Assembly: GCA_019187085.1 (NCBI GenBank)
Contig: JABARS010000004.1
Span: 62,001 to 126,000, forward strand
Direction: 5' to 3'
Length of the DNA stretch: 64,000 nt
Source: Pseudorhodoplanes sp.
GTDB taxonomy: Bacteria > Pseudomonadota > Alphaproteobacteria > Rhizobiales > Xanthobacteraceae
Shown here: piece after piece, positions 12,008 through 19,497 of the stretch
How the letters are laid out: the number at the start of each line of letters is the position of its first letter
Position numbering within the stretch: the stretch's first letter is position 1
Made by a program: the position numbers and the translations under genes
The notes under the pieces: generated by a model
The model's input: the letters and a program-made list of their open reading frames with translations, nothing else
What the model was told of the DNA's origin: nothing
The model's database searches: none

Positions 12008-12092
12008 CCGGCGTCCGGCGCGCGGACGTCGCCGGCTATTTCCGGATTCCGGCCGGCCGGCGGTGGAAGTCGGTGCCGCGGTCACCATCTAG
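12008..12092 (+). pseudogene. remnant 3' end of a third kup copy
   Basis: Bases 12040-12092 align with the last 54 bases of both kup genes, with one base missing. After correction the segment reads FRIPAGR-x-VEVGAAVTI-stop, against [21 protein letters not shown]. Similarity weakens upstream of about 12020. The intact copies end at 9871 and 12007, so a third tandem unit has been almost entirely deleted. Seen directly in the sequence; the history is inference. Confidence 0.65.
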
Positions 12093-12182
12093 GATGGACG
12101 CCGGCTGCGGCGTCAGGCGGATTGACGGAACGGGACGCCAATGGTCCTGTTCCGCCGAACATTGGCCGCACAGGAGCAAGCG

Positions 12183-12518
12183 ATGGGATGGTTCAGCCGC
12201 AAACCCAAGGTCCAGGACCTCTCGGTCGAGGAGGTGGCGCGCGGCCTGAAAGAGGGCCGCATGCTGCTCGTCGACGTGCGCGAGCCGAACGAGATTGCGG
12301 CCGAGAGCTATCCCGATGCGGTCGTGATGCCGCTGTCGCAATTCGATCCGGCGGCGCTGCCCGACCCGGCCGGCAAGGACGTCGTCTTTGCCTGCCGCTC
12401 CGGCCGCCGCTCGGTCACCGCCTCGCTCGCGGCCCAGGAACACGGGCTGCCCTACGACAAGCACCTCGCCGGCGGCATCCTCGCCTGGAAAGCCGCCGGG
12501 CAGCCCACCAAGACCTGA
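12183..12518 (+). CDS. single-domain rhodanese-like sulfurtransferase
   Basis: 111 residues. One rhodanese domain with LLVDVREPNE near residues 28-37 and the active-site loop FACRSGRRS with Cys71, then the closing GGILAWKAAGQP. Such proteins transfer sulfane sulfur or act as cysteine-based carriers. The start at 12183 is supported by AGGAGC 7 nt upstream; an ATG at 12141 in the same frame lacks a site. It lies 21 bp before a PotF-like gene and may be co-transcribed, but the functional link is unclear. Confidence 0.85.
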   Translation: MGWFSRKPKVQDLSVEEVARGLKEGRMLLVDVREPNEIAAESYPDAVVMPLSQFDPAALPDPAGKDVVFACRSGRRSVTASLAAQEHGLPYDKHLAGGILAWKAAGQPTKT

Positions 12519-12539
12519 TCAAGACCTGACAAGAGGACC

Positions 12540-13655
12540 ATGATGCGTCGTGCATTGCCTGCCTGGCCTGCCTGCCTGCTCGCCGTCCTGTCGTTCGTTC
12601 TCCTCGCTCCCGCGCACGCGCAAAGCCGCGGCGAGCGGGTCGTCAATGTCTATAACTGGTCGGATTACATCGACCCGGCGGTGCTGGAGGAATTCACCAA
12701 GGAGACCGGCATCAAGGTCCGCTACGACACCTTCGACGCCAACGAGACGCTCGACACCAAGCTCCTGACCGGCAGGTCCGGCTACGACGTCGTCGTGCCG
12801 TCTTCCTATTTCCTCGAGCGTCAGATCAAGGCCGGCGTGTTCCAGAAGCTCGACAAGAGCAAGCTGCCGAACCTCGCCAATATCTGGCCCGAAATCGCCG
12901 AGCGGCTTGCCGTGCACGATCCCGGCAACCAGTTTGCCGTCAGCTACATGTGGGGCACGACCGGCATCGGCTACAACGTCAAGAAGGTGCGCGAGATCCT
13001 CGGCGACTCTAGGATCGATTCCTGGGACATCGTGTTCAGGGAGGGCAGCCTCGCGCGCTTCAAGGACTGCGGGGTGATGATGCTCGATTCGCCGGAGGAC
13101 ATCCTGCCGGCGGCGCTGCACTATCTCGGGCTTGATCCCAACAGCAAGGTGCAGGCGGAGCTGGAGAAGGCCGCGGAGCTTTTGCAGAAAATCCGCCCGG
13201 CCGTGCGCAAGTTCCATTCCTCGGAATATCTCAACGCGCTCGCCACCGGCGAAATCTGCCTCGTGGTCGGCTGGTCGGGCGACGTCAAGCAGGCGCAGCG
13301 GCGCGCGGCCGAGATCAAGGGCGGCGTCGAGGTAGGCTACGCGATCCCGAAAGAGGGCGCGCAGATGCTGTTCGACAATTTCGCGATCCCCAAGGACGCC
13401 CCCAATGTCGCGGAGGCGCACGCCTTCATCGATTTCATGCTGCGGCCGCAGGTCGCCGCCCGCAACACCAACATGGTGGCCTTCGCCAGCGGCAACCTGG
13501 CGGCGCAGAAATTCATCGACAAGGCGATCATCGAGGACCGCACCGTCTATCCCGACGCCGAGACGATGAAGAAGCTCTACACCATCAAGCTGCGCGATCC
13601 GCAGACCCAGCGCATCGTCAACCGGCTGTGGACGCGCATCAAGACCGGGCGCTGA
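12540..13655 (+). CDS. polyamine ABC transporter substrate-binding protein (PotF/PotD-like)
   Basis: 371 residues with a Sec signal peptide (cleavage near AHAQS, residue 29). The mature protein begins VVNVYNWSDYIDPAVLEEF, the hallmark of periplasmic putrescine/spermidine-binding proteins, and continues with YDVVVPSSYFLERQIKAG and WGTTGIGYN. It should deliver putrescine or spermidine to a PotGHI/PotABC-type permease, none of which is adjacent. AGAGG precedes the ATG pair. It ends 6 bp before the convergent lpxXL gene, with no hairpin between. Confidence 0.9.
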   Translation: MMRRALPAWPACLLAVLSFVLLAPAHAQSRGERVVNVYNWSDYIDPAVLEEFTKETGIKVRYDTFDANETLDTKLLTGRSGYDVVVPSSYFLERQIKAGVFQKLDKSKLPNLANIWPEIAERLAVHDPGNQFAVSYMWGTTGIGYNVKKVREILGDSRIDSWDIVFREGSLARFKDCGVMMLDSPEDILPAALHYLGLDPNSKVQAELEKAAELLQKIRPAVRKFHSSEYLNALATGEICLVVGWSGDVKQAQRRAAEIKGGVEVGYAIPKEGAQMLFDNFAIPKDAPNVAEAHAFIDFMLRPQVAARNTNMVAFASGNLAAQKFIDKAIIEDRTVYPDAETMKKLYTIKLRDPQTQRIVNRLWTRIKTGR

Positions 13656-13661
13656 CGCGCT

Positions 13662-14564
13662 TCACCGCCAGCGGCGGTGCAGCCACAGCCATTGCTCGGG
13701 GTGTTCGCGCACCCAGCCCTCGACCACGCCCGTGATGATCTGCATGGTCGCGGTGACGTCCACCTTGCCTTCGGCGTCGCGCGCGGGCGTGATTTCCTCG
13801 GTCAGCTCGATGAAGAAGCGGTGGCCGGGCCGGCGCACGACCCGCACGCCGTGGATCGGGCATTCGACCCGCCGGGCGAGGCGGGCGATCAGCGGATTGG
13901 CGTTGGTCCGGTGGCCGAAAAATGTGACCGGCACGCCGCGTACATAATACTGGTCGACCAGCATGCCGACATGCAGGCCCTCGGCGAGCGCGTCGGCGGC
14001 CTTCACCGGGGCGTCGAGCCCGGTCTTGATCAGGCGGCCCATATTCACCCCGCGCGTGCCGAGCACCATGTCGGCGATCGGCCCGATATTGGGCGCGCGA
14101 TAGAGCACCGCGCTCGGCAGGCCGTGCGCGGCGCCCGGCAGCGCCGGCATTTCCCAGTTGGCGAGATGGGCCGCGAACACGAGCGCCGGCTTGCCGTCGT
14201 CGCGCAGGCGGATGAAGCGCTCCTCGGATTCCGGCGCGAATTCGATGTGGCTCTTGCCGCGATTGTCCGGGTCGTGGTCCCAGATGCGGTCGAGATGGGC
14301 GAACTCGATGCCGAGCCGGCCGAGATTGTCCCAGACGCCGGCGAGAATGGTCTCGATCTCGGCGGCGGTCTTTTCCGGGAAGGCGAGCCTGAGATTGGCG
14401 CGGCCGATGCGGTGCTCGCGCAGCTTCGGCCCGACCTTGCGCATCACCCAGCCGGCGAAATCCGACATCCTGTGCGGGTCGGTGAGGCGGATGAGCCGGA
14501 TCAGCCCGACCGCGAGATTGCCGAGCACGTTGTCGCGCACGCTGTCGGGAATGCGGATGCGCAT
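13662..14564 (-). CDS. lpxXL: lipid A very-long-chain fatty acid acyltransferase (LpxXL, HtrB/LpxL family)
   Basis: 300-residue acyltransferase of the LpxL/HtrB family, carrying the catalytic HX4(D/E) motif as HLANWE (His133, Glu138). It is last in a minus-strand cluster acpXL-fabZ-fabF2-fabF1-adh-lpxXL, which in Rhizobium and Sinorhizobium makes and transfers 27-hydroxyoctacosanoate to lipid A. The context, more than the sequence, supports LpxXL over an ordinary lauroyltransferase. AGAGG 8 nt upstream selects the ATG at 14564; the frame continues upstream through a repeat element (14577-14668) that is not coding. Confidence 0.87.
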   Translation of the reverse strand: MRIRIPDSVRDNVLGNLAVGLIRLIRLTDPHRMSDFAGWVMRKVGPKLREHRIGRANLRLAFPEKTAAEIETILAGVWDNLGRLGIEFAHLDRIWDHDPDNRGKSHIEFAPESEERFIRLRDDGKPALVFAAHLANWEMPALPGAAHGLPSAVLYRAPNIGPIADMVLGTRGVNMGRLIKTGLDAPVKAADALAEGLHVGMLVDQYYVRGVPVTFFGHRTNANPLIARLARRVECPIHGVRVVRRPGHRFFIELTEEITPARDAEGKVDVTATMQIITGVVEGWVREHPEQWLWLHRRWR

Positions 14565-14576
14565 CAGCATTTCCTC

Positions 14577-14668
14577 TTTGTCATGGCCGGGCTTGTCCCG
14601 GCCATCCCGCTCGGGTTGGCACAGTGCCCGCCCAAGCGGAATGCGCGGGACAAACCCGCGCATGACGA
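14577..14668. repeat. dispersed intergenic palindromic repeat (Rhizobiales type)
   Basis: A pair of imperfect palindromes, TCATGGCCGGGCTTGTCCCG... and ...CGGGACAAACCCGCGCATGA, separated by about 30 bases. A closely similar unit lies at 15828-15916, and related ones at 29202-29372, 33906-34045 and 37078-37302. It sits between lpxXL and the upstream dehydrogenase gene. Confidence 0.7.
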
Positions 14669-14694
14669 CTGAAAGCGTGAAAAGCGCGTCAACA

Positions 14695-15717
14695 TCAGAA
14701 GCTGACGATCACCTTCCCGAACACCTGGCGGCCTTCGAGCCGCGTCAGCCCCTTTTCGAGGTCCTCGAGCCCGACCTCGGTGTCGATCACCGGCAGCAGG
14801 CCGCCGGCCATCTTGTTGAGGCTGTCGCGGATGTTCTTCATCGTGGCGCCGAACGAGGCGAGGATCTTGTATTGCTGCTGGAAGAGCTGCATCAGGTTGA
14901 TGGTCACCGTCGGCCCCGCGGTCGAGCCGCAGGTGACGAGGCGGCCGCCTTTCTTGAGGCAGAGCAGCGAGGCGTTGAAGCCCTCGCCGCCGACATGCTC
15001 GAAGACGACGTCGACGCCCTTCTTGCCGGTGATCTTGCGCACGCGTCCCTCGAACCGCTCGGTGCGGTAATTGATCACGTGATCGGCGCCGATCGCTTTG
15101 GCCTTCTCGATCTTGTCGTCGCTGCCGACCGTGGTGATGACCGTGCAGTCGAGCTGTTTCGCCATCTTGATCGCGGTCGAGCCGATGCCCGATCCGGCCG
15201 CGTGCACGAGGATGCTTTCGCCCGGCTGCAGCCGCGCATTGTCGAACAGCATGTGCTCGACGGTGGAGAAGGCGACCGGTGCGCAGGCCGCGTCGCGCAT
15301 CGACACGCCCTTCGGCACCGGGATGACCAGCCGCTCCGACATGTTGACGAGTTCGCGCGCGAAGCCGTCGACATGGAAGCCCATGATGCCGGCGACGTTT
15401 TCACACAAGTTGTCGCGGCCTTCGAGACAGTATTTGCAGGTGCCGCAGGTCAGCGCGCCGTACATCACCACGGGATCGCCGGCCTTGAATTTGGTGACGC
15501 CGGGACCGACCGCGGCGATTTCGCCGGCGGCCTCCGCGCCCACCACCAGCGGATAGTTGCGCTTGGCGAACGCCATGCCGCGATAGCCCCACACGTCGAT
15601 ATGGTTGAGCCCGACCGCGCGCACGCGGATCTGCACCTCGCCCGGTGCGGGCGCGGGCGGGGGCGGCAGGTCGGTGAGTTCGAGCTTGCGGTCACCGAGC
15701 AGAGCAAGCGCGCGCAT
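14695..15717 (-). CDS. zinc-binding alcohol dehydrogenase / quinone oxidoreductase of the VLCFA lipid A locus
   Basis: 340-residue medium-chain dehydrogenase/reductase with GroES-like domain, Rossmann fold (HAAGSGIGSTAIKMAKQL) and a structural-zinc loop CGTCKYCLEGRDNLC. The catalytic-zinc GHE motif is replaced by GAE in VVGAEAAG, so this is a zinc-poor or quinone-oxidoreductase-like member. Its position between fabF1 and lpxXL matches the adh gene of the rhizobial acpXL-lpxXL locus. It probably reduces or oxidises an acyl-ACP intermediate of the C28 chain; the exact reaction is not established. Start 15717 gives MRALALLG with GGAGA upstream. Confidence 0.85.
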   Translation of the reverse strand: MRALALLGDRKLELTDLPPPPAPAPGEVQIRVRAVGLNHIDVWGYRGMAFAKRNYPLVVGAEAAGEIAAVGPGVTKFKAGDPVVMYGALTCGTCKYCLEGRDNLCENVAGIMGFHVDGFARELVNMSERLVIPVPKGVSMRDAACAPVAFSTVEHMLFDNARLQPGESILVHAAGSGIGSTAIKMAKQLDCTVITTVGSDDKIEKAKAIGADHVINYRTERFEGRVRKITGKKGVDVVFEHVGGEGFNASLLCLKKGGRLVTCGSTAGPTVTINLMQLFQQQYKILASFGATMKNIRDSLNKMAGGLLPVIDTEVGLEDLEKGLTRLEGRQVFGKVIVSF

Positions 15718-15827
15718 GGATGCGGTTTCTCCGGAAAACGGCCGAAAAGGACGGGAAATCGTGCGCTTGGGTAGCCCCGCGCAACGGGCGGCGTCAACCC
15801 GCATTCTCGGGTTCGTCATGGCCACTC

Positions 15828-15916
15828 GTCATGGCCGGGCTCGTCCCGGCCATCCCGACAAGGGACGCACTGCTCACCTGAACGGGATGCCCGGCACAAG
15901 GCCGGGCATGACGGAG
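15828..15916. repeat. dispersed intergenic palindromic repeat, second copy
   Basis: TCATGGCCGGGCTCGTCCCG, then about 40 bases, then GCCCGGCACAAGGCCGGGC and ATGACGG. It is homologous to the unit at 14577-14668, and the two copies flank the dehydrogenase gene of the lipid A locus. Confidence 0.7.
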
Positions 15917-15939
15917 AAATATTGAGATGCTTGCCGCGC

Positions 15940-17220
15940 CTATGCCGGCTCGCCGGTGAGCACGAGGCAGGTGTTCTGCCCGCCGAAGCCGAACGAGTTG
16001 GAGATCACGCGCCGCACCTTGGCGTCGCGCGCCGCGTTCGGCACGACGTCGAGCGGGATGGCGGGGTCGGGCACCTGGTAATTGATGGTCGGCGGGATGC
16101 GCTGGTGCATGATGGTGAGCGCCGACACCACCGCCTCGATCGCGCCGGCGGCGGTCAGAGTGTGGCCGATCATCGACTTGTTGGAGGAGATCGGGATCGA
16201 CTTGATCTTCTCGCCGAACACGGTCGAGACGCCGAGATATTCCATCTTGTCGTTTTCCGGCGTCGAGGTGCCGTGGGCGTTGATGTAATCGACGTCGTCG
16301 GGCGTCACGCCGGCGTCGGCGAGCGCGTTGCGCATGCACGAAATCACCGGCTTGCCGTCCGGGCTCGAGCGCGTGCGATGGAAATTGTCGGCCTTCTCGC
16401 CGCAGCCTTCCACGACGCCGAGGATCTTCGCTCCGCGCGCGAGCGCATGATCGTAGTCTTCCAGCACGAGCGCGGCGGCGCCTTCCGCCAGCACGAAGCC
16501 GTCGCGGTTTTTCGAGAACGGCCGCGAGGCGCCCTGCGGGGCGGCGTTGTTGGTGGAGAGCGCCGACAAAAGCGAGAAGCGCACCACGGATTCGGCGGTG
16601 ATCGAGCCGTCCGCGCCGATGGCGAGCGCCGCCTCGCATTCGCCGCGCTGGATCGCCTCCAGCCCGAGCTGGATCGCGGTCGCCCCCGACGCGCAGGCGG
16701 TGGTCAGCGAGATCGGCGAGCCCTTGGTGCCGAAAATCTCGGCCAGATGCTCGGGCACGACGCCGTATTTGGATTCCTCGTAGAAGGGATGGAATTGCGG
16801 CTCGGCGGCCACGCGCACGAGATCGCCGTATTCGATCTTCTCGTTGGCACCGGAGGCGGCGGCGAGCGCGAAGCGCTGTTGCCACTCGATCTCGATTGGC
16901 GGAAAGGCGAGGAACAGCGGTCCGGGGAAGTCGCCGGTCTTGCCGATGCGCGATTCCTCGATCGCCTCGCGGCCGGCGAGCAAAGCGAGCTTCTGCGACA
17001 GTTCCGACGACACCATCCCGTCCTCGAACACCTCGTCGACGGTGCCGGCGATGGTCGTGCGCAGCCCTTCGGTCGGGAAGCGGGTGATGGAGCGGATGCC
17101 GGACTCGCCGGCGGTCAGCTTCTTCCAGTTGTCGGCCTTGCCGACGCCGAGCGGCGTGACGAGCCCCATGCCGGTGATCGCGACGACCGGGCGGCCCTTC
17201 TTGTCGCGGTGCGCTGCCAT
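15940..17220 (-). CDS. fabF1XL: beta-ketoacyl-ACP synthase FabF1XL (catalytically intact)
   Basis: 426-residue KAS II condensing enzyme with the complete Cys-His-His set: TTACASGA (Cys176), NAHGTST (His316) and SNKSMIGHT (His353). It would elongate acyl chains on AcpXL towards C26-C28. The gene lies 9 bp downstream of a second, degenerate KAS gene in the same operon, as in the rhizobial acpXL locus. The symbol follows locus order and an intact active site; naming is by analogy with Rhizobium, not by alignment. Confidence 0.88.
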   Translation of the reverse strand: MAAHRDKKGRPVVAITGMGLVTPLGVGKADNWKKLTAGESGIRSITRFPTEGLRTTIAGTVDEVFEDGMVSSELSQKLALLAGREAIEESRIGKTGDFPGPLFLAFPPIEIEWQQRFALAAASGANEKIEYGDLVRVAAEPQFHPFYEESKYGVVPEHLAEIFGTKGSPISLTTACASGATAIQLGLEAIQRGECEAALAIGADGSITAESVVRFSLLSALSTNNAAPQGASRPFSKNRDGFVLAEGAAALVLEDYDHALARGAKILGVVEGCGEKADNFHRTRSSPDGKPVISCMRNALADAGVTPDDVDYINAHGTSTPENDKMEYLGVSTVFGEKIKSIPISSNKSMIGHTLTAAGAIEAVVSALTIMHQRIPPTINYQVPDPAIPLDVVPNAARDAKVRRVISNSFGFGGQNTCLVLTGEPA

Positions 17221-17229
17221 GGTGCCTCC

Positions 17230-18420
17230 TCAGTCGATCCGTTCGATCAAAGCCAGCCCTTCGCCGCGCCAGTGTCCGACGCTCGTGACCACGGCCTGGC
17301 GGATGCCGTTCGCCGGCGTCTGGCCGGTATCGCCGCTGCCCGAGCCCGGAAACAGCGTCCCGGCGCGGACGGCCTGGCAGCCGAGCGCGATATTGGCGAG
17401 GAACTGCGCTTCCATCCCGTTGCCGATATGGGTGGCGGTGGCGCGGACCGGAAGGCCGATCTCGCCCAGGACCGCGCGCTCCTCGGAGGTTGCGGGCTCG
17501 GCACCCGACGCCCCGGATATGACGACGGCGGCGTCGGTCTTCACGCGCGAAGCGATTTCCTTCCATTCCGCGCGCAGGGTGGCTTCCGCGTCGCCTGTCT
17601 TGCGCAGGTTGCGGCTCGACTGGATCGAGGCGAGGCGGGCGACCGGCTTGGCGCCGCGCTTCTCGGCGTGGGCGCGGCTTTCGATCACCACGAACGCGCC
17701 CATGGCGGCGAGCGTCAGCGCGCCCTTGGGGCCGCGGTCCCAGACCGGCCGGAACGGCGGCTCGAGCAGCGGCGTGCCGAGCCGGAACAGCAGCACGAGG
17801 TCCCAGCGCGTGCCGTTATAGGCGCCGCCGACGAGGCTGATCTCGCTCTGGCCGGCGGCGATGCGCGCATGCGCCACGCGCACGGCGTCGACGCCGGAGG
17901 CTTCCTCGCCCATGAAGGTGCGCGAGGAGCCGACCACGCCGTGCACGAGCGAAATGTTGCCGGCGAGCAGGTTCGGAAGCTGCGCGAGGAAGAGGGTGGG
18001 GCGCAGGTCGCTCATCAGGCGTTCGTTGACGAACGGGTCGCGGTTCTCGATCTTGCGCGCGTCGGTCAGGATCGCCGCATCCACCGCCACGTCGCGCTCG
18101 CCGCCGCCGGCGGCGACGATCATGTCGGTCTTGTCGAGGATTTCGGTGTTCTTGGCGATGCCGGCATCGGTCAGCGCCAGCCCCGCGGCATAGACGCCGA
18201 TCCGCTGCCAGGCTTCCATCTGGCGCTGGTCGCCCTTCTTGGGGATCTGGCTGTCGAAATTGACCGGCACCAGCGGGAAGGTGATGTAGGGCGCGAACGT
18301 CTTGTCGTCATGGGGCGGCGGGTCGCCCGCCATCAGGCGTTGCCAATGCTGGTCGAGCCCCTCGCCGAGCGCGGAGACGAGGCCGACCCCGGTAATCCAG
18401 ACTTCGCGCGCCGTGCTCAC
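17230..18420 (-). CDS. fabF2XL: degenerate beta-ketoacyl-ACP synthase FabF2XL (no catalytic cysteine)
   Basis: 396-residue thiolase-fold protein with the KAS framework (VWITGVGLVSALGE at the N-terminus). Where KAS enzymes have TACAS, this protein has VVGSSRTFMGEEASG (residues 162-176) and no cysteine. The first histidine motif (NAHGTST) is replaced by SGASGAEP near 302-309. Only the GHT-like histidine persists (THIGNG, His331). It is therefore unlikely to condense by itself and may pair with FabF1XL, as chain-length factors pair with ketosynthases in type II polyketide systems (inference). It overlaps the fabZ-like gene by 4 bp (ATGA-type junction). Confidence 0.85.
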   Translation of the reverse strand: MSTAREVWITGVGLVSALGEGLDQHWQRLMAGDPPPHDDKTFAPYITFPLVPVNFDSQIPKKGDQRQMEAWQRIGVYAAGLALTDAGIAKNTEILDKTDMIVAAGGGERDVAVDAAILTDARKIENRDPFVNERLMSDLRPTLFLAQLPNLLAGNISLVHGVVGSSRTFMGEEASGVDAVRVAHARIAAGQSEISLVGGAYNGTRWDLVLLFRLGTPLLEPPFRPVWDRGPKGALTLAAMGAFVVIESRAHAEKRGAKPVARLASIQSSRNLRKTGDAEATLRAEWKEIASRVKTDAAVVISGASGAEPATSEERAVLGEIGLPVRATATHIGNGMEAQFLANIALGCQAVRAGTLFPGSGSGDTGQTPANGIRQAVVTSVGHWRGEGLALIERID

Positions 18421-18887
18421 TTGCGGAATTCCTGCAGCGGAAAGTCGAGTTGCTTGGCCCAGGTCACCATCGTGTTCTGGAATTCCGGGCTTGGATAGGG
18501 GATCAGCCGGTAGGTGAGCTGGGCGTCGGCGATGGCCGTGTCGCCGGACTTGATCGCGCCCTGCGCGATCGCAAAGCCCGAGCCCTCGTGGACGATCGAG
18601 CCTTCGGTGCTCAGGTCCATGCCGGGAAACACCGCGCCGCGCACCTTGGCGTTCTTGACGCCGGCGAGCACCGGCAGGCCGGTAAAGCCAGTGATCGCGG
18701 AGACGAGCCAGCCGCAGGTCTGCGCCATGTTCTCGATCAGGAGCACGCCGGGCATCAGCGGGTAGCCGGGGAAATGGCCCTCGAACACCGGGCTTTCCAT
18801 CGGGACTTTGCTTTCCGTCTTGATCCAGCGCTCGTCCGCCTTCACCGCGACGAAGCGGTCGAGCATCTGGAAATATTCAAGCCGCAT
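18417..18887 (-). CDS. 3-hydroxyacyl-ACP dehydratase (FabZ-like) of the VLCFA locus
   Basis: 156-residue hotdog-fold dehydratase with the FabZ motif FEGHFPGYPLMPGVLLIENM (catalytic His38; Glu52 in the central helix). It would dehydrate 3-hydroxyacyl-AcpXL during elongation of the very-long-chain acyl group. It is the second gene of the acpXL operon and overlaps fabF2 by 4 bp, implying translational coupling. The housekeeping FabZ is expected elsewhere in the genome. Confidence 0.9.
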   Translation of the reverse strand: MRLEYFQMLDRFVAVKADERWIKTESKVPMESPVFEGHFPGYPLMPGVLLIENMAQTCGWLVSAITGFTGLPVLAGVKNAKVRGAVFPGMDLSTEGSIVHEGSGFAIAQGAIKSGDTAIADAQLTYRLIPYPSPEFQNTMVTWAKQLDFPLQEFRK

Positions 18888-18954
18888 GCGCGCTTACTCA
18901 ACTCTCGTTGCGGGAGGCCGGCCGCCGGTCGCGCGGCCGATCAGGCCCCCAAAG

Positions 18955-19236
18955 TCAGGCGCCTTTGGCCGCGATCAGCTCGTCGATCCGGGCGCAGAGA
19001 TTTTTCAGCACGAAATACTGCTCGGTGGTCGCCTGACCGTCATTGATCTTCTGGGTCCACTGCTCGAGCGGCAGCTTGATGCCGAAGGCCTTGTCGATCG
19101 CAAAGGCGATATCGAGGAAGTCGAGGCTGTCGATCTTCAGATCGTCGATCGCGTGACTGTCCGGCGTAATGGTCTCGCGCGGAATGTCGCAGGTTTCCGC
19201 GATGATATCGGCAACTTTGTCGAACGTGGTGGACAT
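18955..19236 (-). CDS. acpXL: specialised acyl carrier protein AcpXL
   Basis: 93-residue acyl carrier protein. Phosphopantetheine is attached at Ser37 in [20 protein letters not shown], which differs from the GADSLDTVE of ordinary AcpP and matches the AcpXL type. In Rhizobium and Sinorhizobium AcpXL carries 27-hydroxyoctacosanoate for transfer to lipid A by LpxXL. The ATG at 19236 starts [12 protein letters not shown]; the frame stays open upstream, but that stretch is proline-rich junk with no good ribosome site. First gene of the minus-strand locus ending at 13662. Confidence 0.93.
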   Translation of the reverse strand: MSTTFDKVADIIAETCDIPRETITPDSHAIDDLKIDSLDFLDIAFAIDKAFGIKLPLEQWTQKINDGQATTEQYFVLKNLCARIDELIAAKGA

Positions 19237-19497
19237 GGGCGCTCTCGATTGACCGCTGCCGGCCGGGGCGGGACCCCATAAGCCCCCCCGCGCCAAGGGA
19301 CGTTTGGCATGGGGCGGCTGGTAAGGGACGGCTAGCAAGGGACGGCTAGGCTGCCGCTGGTGGATTTGGATGCCCCTATAGCGAAGGAAGGCCGCCGTTT
19401 CAACGGCGGAAACCCGGGATGGGTACCCTTCGCTTGAACATTCGGGCCACTTTCCCTAACAGCCTTCGGTCCGGGGGCGGCACGGGGGGTGGGCGGC

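Noticed and set aside
17230..18420. FabF2XL as a decaying pseudogene
   Set aside because: The frame is intact, full-length and tightly coupled to its neighbours, and the missing active-site residues fit a conserved non-catalytic partner role.
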